A stretch of 21,527 nt of DNA from JBGFRR01 sp041695045 (GTDB lineage: Bacteria; Bacteroidota; Ignavibacteria; UBA10030), in assembly GCA_041695045.1 (NCBI GenBank), contig JBGFRR010000001.1:1-21527 (forward strand), given 5' to 3'. This document shows, piece by piece, positions 15,807 through 21,527 of the stretch. Within the stretch, counting starts at the first letter, position 1. Every line of letters begins with the position of its first letter. The notes beneath the pieces were generated by a model that saw only the letters and a list, made by a program, of their open reading frames with translations, was not told where the DNA came from and searched no databases. A program made the translations under genes and the position numbers.

Positions 15807-15838
15807 AAAGGCATCCCGATCAATGTTGGGATGCCTTT
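15807..15838. terminator. Bidirectional terminator between minor pilins and pilB
   Basis: AAAGGCATCCC (15807-15817) pairs perfectly with GGGATGCCTTT (15828-15838) over a 10-base loop. A-rich sequence precedes it and T-rich sequence (GTGTTTTC) follows, so transcripts from both sides get a stem plus U run. It ends both the minor pilin operon and the pilC-pilB operon. Confidence 0.88.
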
Positions 15839-15900
15839 GTGTTTTCTCCGTGAGCCTTACGAAGGGTGTAGAGCGATCACATCTGCGCTTCGCAAGGGTG

Positions 15901-17691
15901 CTATTCATCTTCTACGGTGTTCGCAACAACTTCTTCGAGCGTCGCCACGCCTTCTTTCATACGTTCCATTCCCGAGCGCCGCAATGTCCACATACCGTCC
16001 TTCGACGCCTGGTCGCGGATGGCGTTCTCGTCAACCTTTTCTCCTGCGTTCAGGATGATGTTCTTGATTTCTTTGGTGAAGAACAGCGCCTCGTGGATGG
16101 CCGCCCTCCCCTTATAGCCGCCATTGCACTTATCGCAACCAACCGCATTGTAGAAGGTATGGTTCTTGAGGTCTTCCTCGGTAAATCCGAACTTCAACAA
16201 CGCAACTTTTTCATCTTCGGCAATTGGTTCCTTACAGACCTTGCACAGTGTGCGGATCAATCGCTGTGCAACAATGATGTTGATGGCATACGCAATCAGG
16301 AACGGCTCAATGCCCATCTTGTAGAGACGTGCAACGGCGCTTGGGGCGTCGTTCGTGTGCAGTGTCGAGAATACCAAGTGGCCGGTGTTTGCAAGCTTGA
16401 TGGCCGTATCAGCCGTCACCTTATCACGCATCTCACCGACGAGCACAATGTCCGGGTCGTGGCGAAGAATACCGCGGATGGATTGTTCGAACGACATCTT
16501 CGGTCCAATCTTCAACTGCCGCGCACCCTTGATGATGTACTCGACAGGCTCTTCAATCGTCAACACGTTGACCGTCGGGTCGATGACCTGATACAGGGCG
16601 GCAATCAGTGTCGTCGATTTACCGGAACCTGTGGGTCCCGTCAGAATCACGATGCCTTGGGGCTTGTTGATGGCTTTATAGAAGAAGCCTCGTGCGGGGC
16701 CCTGCAGGCCGAGCTTCTCGAGGTCGGTAATAACCTTGCGGTCGTCCAGCACGCGGATAACGACGCTCTCAAATTTATTCTTAAACTCTGTCGTCACAAT
16801 GGGCATGATGGACACACGGAAGCGGAGCTGGTGTCCATCAACGACGCGCTGGATAAAACCGTCCTGCGATGCTTCACGCTCAAACCGGTCGACATTTTTT
16901 GTGCGGTCTTTGATAACCGCCAACACCGCCTCCGGCATCGTGTTCTCTTGACAATGCCACATTTGCAGGTTGCCATCGACACGGAACATGAAGTTTGTCC
17001 TGTTGCCTTCTGCGGCCACGATGTGAACGTCGCTCACCCCCCTCCGCACAGCTTCGACCAGACAGCCTTCAAACAAGTTCACCAGAGCACTCTTGTTAAT
17101 CTCAGCTTCGAGCGCTTCTTCATCAATCTCGGCATCGCCGCCAGTGCCGTCGTCCACGGCAATCTGATTGTCCTGAAGCAACTTGAGGAACTCATTCTGT
17201 TTCGGCGCAACCTTCTCCATCAATCCTTGCAGATCCTTCAGCCGCACATAACAGATCTCATACTTCTTCACGTTAAATGCGCGAGCAACAACGGGGAGAT
17301 TTCTGTCCGTGGGGTCGGCTGCAATAATAATGAGTTTATCAGTTTGCCGTTCATCGTACTTGAAGGGAAGCATCTTGGCCTGGATCATCATATCCCGCTG
17401 CTGATCGGAGAGGGCATCAACAAGCTTTTTGATAAAGGCGAGACGCGATTCGCTGAGGTCTTCATCGGCGAGGTAGATTTCCCGGAAGGCATAGAGGTTG
17501 GCCACTTCGCGGAAGACTGCGTCGTGGTCGGCTCCGAACTCCGTCACAAGGATCTGACCGAGATTCTTGCGGTTCTTCTTGTTTTCCTCGGAGTCTTTCA
17601 TCTTCAGCGACTTCTCGAGCGTCTCGAAGTCGATGATGCCCTTTTTCAAGAGCGTGTAGCCGATTTTATCGGTAATGTCTATTTCCGGCAT
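15901..17691 (-). CDS. pilB: PilB-like pilus assembly ATPase
   Basis: This 596-residue hexameric ATPase powers pilus extension at the inner membrane together with PilC. The N-terminal MshEN/GspE-N-type region (about 1-165: DITDKIGYTLLKKGII..., LGQILV) is followed by an acidic linker (about 178-200). The catalytic core has SDVHI (220-224), Walker A GPTGSGKS (352-359), EEPVEY (380-385), GEMRD (419-423) and the His box STLHTN (442-447). Two CxxC pairs form the zinc site characteristic of GspE/PilB: C483/C486 and C519/C522. ATG 17691 has an excellent GAGGAGGT 8 bases upstream. The gap to pilC is 48 bp. All catalytic motifs are intact. Confidence 0.96.
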   Translation of the reverse strand: MPEIDITDKIGYTLLKKGIIDFETLEKSLKMKDSEENKKNRKNLGQILVTEFGADHDAVFREVANLYAFREIYLADEDLSESRLAFIKKLVDALSDQQRDMMIQAKMLPFKYDERQTDKLIIIAADPTDRNLPVVARAFNVKKYEICYVRLKDLQGLMEKVAPKQNEFLKLLQDNQIAVDDGTGGDAEIDEEALEAEINKSALVNLFEGCLVEAVRRGVSDVHIVAAEGNRTNFMFRVDGNLQMWHCQENTMPEAVLAVIKDRTKNVDRFEREASQDGFIQRVVDGHQLRFRVSIMPIVTTEFKNKFESVVIRVLDDRKVITDLEKLGLQGPARGFFYKAINKPQGIVILTGPTGSGKSTTLIAALYQVIDPTVNVLTIEEPVEYIIKGARQLKIGPKMSFEQSIRGILRHDPDIVLVGEMRDKVTADTAIKLANTGHLVFSTLHTNDAPSAVARLYKMGIEPFLIAYAINIIVAQRLIRTLCKVCKEPIAEDEKVALLKFGFTEEDLKNHTFYNAVGCDKCNGGYKGRAAIHEALFFTKEIKNIILNAGEKVDENAIRDQASKDGMWTLRRSGMERMKEGVATLEEVVANTVEDE

Positions 17692-17739
17692 AGATTGTTA
17701 CCTCCTCAGGTAAGCACCCCTTCCTGTATTCCGACCGTC

Positions 17740-19116
17740 TTACGAACCGAACAACGACATGATGTAGTGCATGAATGTCCCGGGCGCTTTTGGACGCACG
17801 GTTGCTGTCTCCGATGAAACTATCGTCAGCGCCATCAACACCACCATGATGATCATCGAGACGGCAACTTGAATGGCTTCAATGGCCGCGGCGAGACGAT
17901 AGGTTGTCTCCTTCTCGTAATACTCGGCAAGTTGGAGTGCCGTATGTTTCACCGTTCCTGTTTCTGCGCCGGATGCAAATCGAGACAGCGCCGTCTTGGT
18001 GAACACGCCTGTGGCTTCGAACGCTTCGACGAGACCTTTACCGCGCTCAAGCATCAGCGGAATAGCGATCGTCTTGATCTGGTGCTCCATATACTTGTTG
18101 CCGCACGCTTCCGCCGCCATTTTGATGACGTCGATGTTTTCGCCCGAGCCGCTGTAGAGCGCATAGAACACGCGGCAGAAAATCTCGATGGCCGTCTTGT
18201 GCATCAACGAACCAATGATGGGAACCTTGATCAGGTTCTTATCGACGAGGAATTTCCCCTTTTCCGTCGCGAAGAACCTTGCGAGCAGGACAGCAGGAAC
18301 GATGATCGCAATCATCAGCATGACAAAATTTGCCGACAACCAGCGGCTGAATTGGAGCGTGGCCTTCGTCATCGGTGGGAGGTCGATCTTGAATTTCTCG
18401 AACATCTCTGCCGTCGCGGGGAAGATGTACGCAACGTAGAACAGCACGGCAAGAAAGAGAACAAACAGCGTTACCATCGGCATGATGAGGGCGCTCTTGA
18501 GGTTGCGCTTGAATTGCGCGTTCCGTTCAAGAAACTTCGCCGTGCTGTCATAGATCTCGGCCATGTTGCCGCTCTTCGATGCAAGGCCTAACATGTTCGC
18601 CGTGAACTTGCCGAGTACAGGGGCTTGCTTCAAGAAAACTTTCTCGCTGTCTTTCCCCTGCTTCAACTCAGCGTTGATTTCTTTCACCGCCTCACGCATG
18701 GCAGGGTTGGTAATATCGTTGACCAACAACTGCAACACTTCGTTGAACGGGAGCTTTTGCCGCATCAAGTCCGCGCTCACTCGGACGAAGGTGATGACGT
18801 CCACGTCCGGTGCTTTCTTCGGCCCTCCAGCAAACAGCTTTTTCCGGACATAGATAACACGAAAGCCGATCTTCTCGAGAGCCTGTTTGACCTCCTCCTT
18901 CGAAAAGGCCTTTTGCTCTCCATCGATCGGCTTTTCTGTTCCTTTTTGGACCCGGTACAGGAAGGTCGTTCGTTCGAGGACGGCAGAGATCTTGAACTTC
19001 TTCTCACGGGCTATCTCCTCGGCTTTTTGCTTTGCGCTCTTCTTGTTTTCCGCAGAGATGATGCCCCCTACTGGTTTTCCCGTAGGCGTTACCCCTTCTA
19101 TTTTGAATTCCGGCAT
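17740..19116 (-). CDS. pilC: PilC-like inner-membrane platform protein
   Basis: This 458-residue polytopic protein of the type II secretion F family forms the membrane platform on which pilins are assembled. The N-terminus (MPEFKIEGVTPTGKPVGGII...) has two short repeats (about 16-45 and 68-92, ending GFRVIYV). Two T2SSF domains follow (about 106-230 and 307-430). Hydrophobic segments lie at about 207-233, 262-281 and 412-433. The sequences ASKSGNMAEIY and ASGAETGTV are the matching conserved G-E/N-M/T motifs of the two domains. The frame could be extended to a GTG at 19191, but that codon lies between the -35 and -10 boxes of the promoter. ATG 19116 also gives the family N-terminus. Confidence 0.95.
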   Translation of the reverse strand: MPEFKIEGVTPTGKPVGGIISAENKKSAKQKAEEIAREKKFKISAVLERTTFLYRVQKGTEKPIDGEQKAFSKEEVKQALEKIGFRVIYVRKKLFAGGPKKAPDVDVITFVRVSADLMRQKLPFNEVLQLLVNDITNPAMREAVKEINAELKQGKDSEKVFLKQAPVLGKFTANMLGLASKSGNMAEIYDSTAKFLERNAQFKRNLKSALIMPMVTLFVLFLAVLFYVAYIFPATAEMFEKFKIDLPPMTKATLQFSRWLSANFVMLMIAIIVPAVLLARFFATEKGKFLVDKNLIKVPIIGSLMHKTAIEIFCRVFYALYSGSGENIDVIKMAAEACGNKYMEHQIKTIAIPLMLERGKGLVEAFEATGVFTKTALSRFASGAETGTVKHTALQLAEYYEKETTYRLAAAIEAIQVAVSMIIMVVLMALTIVSSETATVRPKAPGTFMHYIMSLFGS

Positions 19117-19170
19117 GGCTGGATTCCCTACTGTGGTTGGGTCGGTGATTCCGGCAAAGTGCTGGGTTTG

Positions 19171-19199
19171 ATAATACTGTTTTTCAGACACTCTGTCAA
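19171..19199 (-). promoter_or_regulatory. Near-consensus sigma-70 promoter of pilC-pilB
   Basis: On the minus strand TTGACA (19199-19194) and TATTAT (19176-19171) are separated by exactly 17 bases. Transcription would start near 19164, about 48 bases before the pilC ATG. It lies just downstream of the pilin terminator, so pilC-pilB is a separate unit. Confidence 0.85.
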
Positions 19200-19231
19200 G
19201 CGGCTCCTGTTGGCACGCCTCAAAAAAACAA

Positions 19232-19259
19232 GCATCCCGCTCTTTAAGGAGCGGGATGC
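19232..19259 (-). terminator. Rho-independent terminator of the pilin gene
   Basis: GCATCCCGCTC (19232-19242) pairs perfectly with GAGCGGGATGC (19249-19259) over a 6-base loop. On the minus strand it is followed by TTGTTTTTTTG. It lies 50 bases after the pilin stop and shields the pilC promoter from read-through. Confidence 0.92.
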
Positions 19260-19309
19260 CATCACAAATAACGCCTAACGCTAAAGTTGCTGATTATGTA
19301 CCACCGCCG

Positions 19310-19696
19310 CTACTGAAAGACACCGCCATACTTCCACGAATTAGTACGAGGCCGGCCAACGCTGTCGACCTGCACCTCGATTGTGCCAGTGTTCGTGGCG
19401 GAAGTGGCCGTGAGTGTGATCACCTGGGCCGTAACCGCGGCACTAAAAGTGCCGTTCTCGTTGCGGGAGAGTGTTGTCGGAATTGTGTAGCCTACGTAGC
19501 TTCCGCCGCCACCGGCCATCGAGGTCGGACGGATGCGATACTGGTAGGCGTTGGCAAACAAGTTGTTCAGGTCGTTAATCAGAGCATCCCGGTTGGAGCT
19601 AATGGCCTGCGCGCTGAACATGCTCAACCCCACCGCAATGGCGATACCGACAATGATAACGCCAAGGATGATGAGCAGAAGTTGTTGTTGACCCAT
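19310..19696 (-). CDS. Candidate major pilin with MG leader
   Basis: This 128-residue protein begins MGQQQLLLIILGVIIVGIAI, a two-residue leader followed by a long hydrophobic helix. An amphipathic helix (AISSNRDALINDLNNLFANAYQY, about 31-53) and a small beta-rich domain follow. The domain contains a Gly patch (SMAGGGGSYVGY, about 59-70) and alternating Thr/Val strands. Length and layout are those of a type IV pilin or pseudopilin, although Glu5 and the FTLIEL signature are missing. A perfect AAGGAGG (19710-19704) lies 7 bases before the ATG, and the gene has its own terminator. Both suit a highly expressed structural subunit. Cleavage after Gly2 and the major-pilin role are inferred. Confidence 0.75.
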   Translation of the reverse strand: MGQQQLLLIILGVIIVGIAIAVGLSMFSAQAISSNRDALINDLNNLFANAYQYRIRPTSMAGGGGSYVGYTIPTTLSRNENGTFSAAVTAQVITLTATSATNTGTIEVQVDSVGRPRTNSWKYGGVFQ

Positions 19697-20052
19697 AATG
19701 TAACCTCCTTAAGGTGGGTTAATGTGAATTGAATGGATGAGCGAATTTGAAGCTTCCCACTCGCTCTAACCGTGGTACATCGCTACAGAGTGCTCAATAC
19801 TTCTACCAATTACTGTACCATTTCCTTTCTCACTGTGAAGGCCTTTACTCCCTTCTCTTCCTCGATTTTATCAGTCGTATCTGCCATGGATCCACACACA
19901 CCAGAAAAAATTCCCTACACATGTCAGAATTACTTCATACCTTTTTCGCTGGCAGTTACAGAGAAACATTGTCCCTATTCGATTCGACGCAAACTTAAAG
20001 AATTATGGCCTCTTTGTCAACCCCTTTACCTTTAGGAAACTTCCTCGTATTT
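19697..20052. other. Intergenic region upstream of the pilin and the GT2 gene
   Basis: It contains the pilin ribosome binding site and presumably its promoter, but no good sigma-70 pair was found. A partial -24/-12-like match on the minus strand (19808-19793) lacks the GC of the -12 element. Frames of up to 87 codons on the plus strand show no protein features. Confidence 0.5.
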
Positions 20053-20850
20053 ATGGCCATGCTTGAAAAACCAAATGTCGTTGTCGTGCTGCCGGCATAC
20101 CAGGCCGAAAAAACACTGGAACGCACTGTACGGGACATCCCGACCGAAATCGCCGATACCATTCTTTTGGTTGACGACGCCAGCAGCGACAAGACTGTAG
20201 AACTTGCCAGGTCGCTTGGCCTCATCGTCGAACGCCACCCATCCAATACAGGATATGGAGGAAATCAGAAAACGTGCTACCGGCTCGCTCTGGAACAGGG
20301 GGCTGATATTATCGTGATGCTGCACCCTGATTATCAATACGACCCAAAGCTGATCCCCTACTTTGTTGGTTTCATCCGCGACGGATACTTCGACGTTATG
20401 TTAGGCACGCGCATTCGCACACGACAGGAAGCGCTGGCCGGCGGTATGCCGCTCTACAAGTACATCGCAAACCGGGTGTTGACGTTCATCGAGAACATCA
20501 TCACGGGGCAGAATCTTTCCGAATGGCACACCGGCATGCGCGCATACCGGCGCGAGGTGTTGGAGTCCATCGAGTTCGATAAGAATTCCGACGACTTCGT
20601 GTTCGATAGCCAGGTGCTCTTCCAAATTGTCGAGCAAGGATTTCGCATCGGCGAGATTCCGGTTCCGGTACGATACTTCCCCGAAGCGTCGAGCATCAAT
20701 TTTGTACGAAGTGTTCGGTACGGACTCGGCACACTCGCCACTGCGTTCTCGTTTTTACTCAAGCGTCTCGTTACGCCGTCGAAGATCAAGCCGCTTCGTC
20801 CTGCGCAGGTTCCTTCGGTGATCCAAAAGACGAAGGTCGATCTCACATGA
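20053..20850 (+). CDS. Family 2 glycosyltransferase
   Basis: The 265-residue cytoplasmic GT-A enzyme transfers a sugar from an activated donor, possibly to polyprenyl phosphate. Visible motifs, numbered from ATG 20053, are VVVVLPAYQAEKTLE (about 8-22), ILLVDDASSDKT (about 37-48), NTGYGGNQKT (about 64-73), HPDYQYDP in the DXD position (about 89-96), and the acceptor-loop motif WHTGMRAYRREVL (about 158-170). There are no C-terminal membrane helices, unlike GtrB. The start is uncertain: 20005, 20053 and 20059 are all in frame with no strong Shine-Dalgarno. 20053 gives the usual distance to the first strand. The stop overlaps the next start (ATGA), so the two genes are coupled. Confidence 0.85.
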   Translation: MAMLEKPNVVVVLPAYQAEKTLERTVRDIPTEIADTILLVDDASSDKTVELARSLGLIVERHPSNTGYGGNQKTCYRLALEQGADIIVMLHPDYQYDPKLIPYFVGFIRDGYFDVMLGTRIRTRQEALAGGMPLYKYIANRVLTFIENIITGQNLSEWHTGMRAYRREVLESIEFDKNSDDFVFDSQVLFQIVEQGFRIGEIPVPVRYFPEASSINFVRSVRYGLGTLATAFSFLLKRLVTPSKIKPLRPAQVPSVIQKTKVDLT

Positions 20851-21527
20851 TTGAGACGCTAAGAACTTCCGGCCATCGGATCATTCTCGTTCTCATTCTT
20901 CTCAGTGTTGTTGCACTGCGCGTTCGCTTGATTGACGTCCCGCTCGAGCGCGACGAAGGGGAATACGCCTACATGGCGCAACTCTTGCTGCAAGGAATCC
21001 CTCCCTACACCGAAGCCTACAGCATGAAGTTTCCCGGCATCTACTTCATCTATGCCCTCATCATCATGCTCCTCGGCCAAACACACACAGCCATCCGCAC
21101 CGCCCTTCTGCTCGTTAACCTTCTTACCATTGGCCTCGTGTATCTGATCGCGACGCACGTAGGCGGACGGCTTGTAGGCCTTGCAAGCGCCCTGTGCTTC
21201 GCCCTGATGAGCATGAGCTACCGCGTTGAAGGGCTTTGGGCAAACGCCGAGCACTTCGTCCTCCCCTTCTTTCTCTCAGGCTTGCTCCTTCTCGTGCGCG
21301 AGACAAGAAGATGCTCCCTTTGGCCGTTGATTGGGGCGGGACTGCTGTTGAGCACCGCAACGCTTGTAAAACAACATGGCGCGATACTCAGCGGATTCGG
21401 TTTACTCTATGCTCTTGCATTAGTGTGGAAAGCCAATAACTCGGCCCGCTCACGACAATTCCAAAAGACTGCCGTACTCCTCTGCTCCTTCGCAACTCCT
21501 GTTCTGCTCATGATGGTGTACCTCATA
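20847..21527 (+). CDS. GT39-type membrane glycosyltransferase, 5' part
   Basis: An open frame of 227 codons runs off the window end. It starts at ATG 20847, which overlaps the preceding stop by four bases. It has an N-terminal membrane helix (IILVLILLSVVALRV), then LERDEGEYAYMAQ (about 33-45), the acidic catalytic loop of GT39/ArnT/PMT-like enzymes. MKFPGIYFIYALI (about 60-72) follows, then several hydrophobic helices. Such enzymes take sugar from a polyprenyl-phosphate donor and transfer it on the outer face of the inner membrane to proteins or lipids. Pairing with a GT2 that could make the lipid-linked donor is a common arrangement. The acceptor is unknown. Confidence 0.8.
   Translation, partial: MIETLRTSGHRIILVLILLSVVALRVRLIDVPLERDEGEYAYMAQLLLQGIPPYTEAYSMKFPGIYFIYALIIMLLGQTHTAIRTALLLVNLLTIGLVYLIATHVGGRLVGLASALCFALMSMSYRVEGLWANAEHFVLPFFLSGLLLLVRETRRCSLWPLIGAGLLLSTATLVKQHGAILSGFGLLYALALVWKANNSARSRQFQKTAVLLCSFATPVLLMMVYLI

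Noticed and set aside
15823..17817. 664-codon open frame on the plus strand opposite pilB
   Set aside because: It lies antisense to pilB, whose ATPase motifs are complete. The product is low-complexity in character with no recognisable domain. It is open only because of the codon bias of the real gene.
19793..19808. Sigma-54 (-24/-12) promoter for the pilin gene
   Set aside because: The TGG of the -24 element is present with spacing near 10, but the -12 element has GA instead of GC, so the match is below a reasonable standard.
1..21527. tRNA, rRNA, CRISPR array, prophage or toxin-antitoxin genes
   Set aside because: No regularly spaced repeats, cloverleaf-like tRNA sequence, rRNA signature, phage structural gene or paired toxin-antitoxin frames were seen by eye. 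No computational search was possible.

Overview
The window looks like chromosomal DNA of a Gram-negative bacterium with a type IV pilus, carrying a mobile or acquired patch at its left edge. The lipoprotein signals, the secretin and an HpnA-like epimerase indicate an outer membrane. The fused PilM-PilN and PilO-PilP proteins and the pilins with a two-residue leader suggest the Chlorobiota/Ignavibacteria side of the FCB group. That placement is an impression from protein style, not a demonstrated assignment.

Left patch (1-2829): a complete IS4-family element (37-1379) with 14-bp terminal inverted repeats and a 9-bp target duplication. It sits five codons into a small reading frame that continues to 1658 and carries a lipoprotein signal. 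That frame stops where a larger domain appears to begin, so it was probably already truncated. Next come a zinc-finger protein with a pRiA4b ORF-3-like core and about 430 bp without a convincing gene. Plus-strand housekeeping genes follow: an HpnA-like NAD-dependent epimerase (2830-3813) and glutamate-1-semialdehyde aminomutase hemL (3885-5180), closed by a strong hairpin.

Centre (5243-19696): a nearly complete type IV pilus locus. A minus-strand operon runs from about 13104 down to 5243. In transcription order it holds a 37-residue prepilin-like ORF, a PilT-like ATPase, a PilM-PilN fusion, a PilO-PilP fusion, a short PilQ-like secretin, and an 848-residue lipoprotein made of two copies of an Ig-like repeat block. 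Divergently, on the plus strand, three minor pilin-like genes (PilV-, PilW- and PilX-like, 13517-15755) end at a bidirectional terminator. On the minus strand, a major pilin candidate (19310-19696) has its own terminator. It is followed by a near-consensus sigma-70 promoter that drives pilC (17740-19116) and pilB (15901-17691). No prepilin peptidase is present here, so it must lie elsewhere.

Right edge (20053-21527): a GT2 glycosyltransferase whose stop overlaps the start of a GT39-type membrane glycosyltransferase that runs off the window. They may glycosylate the pilin or the cell envelope.

The main novelty candidates are the four pilin-like proteins sharing an 'MG' leader without the classical Glu5, the merger of the four alignment-complex proteins into two polypeptides, the very short secretin with a co-transcribed duplicated Ig-like lipoprotein, and the tiny prepilin-like ORF at the head of that operon.
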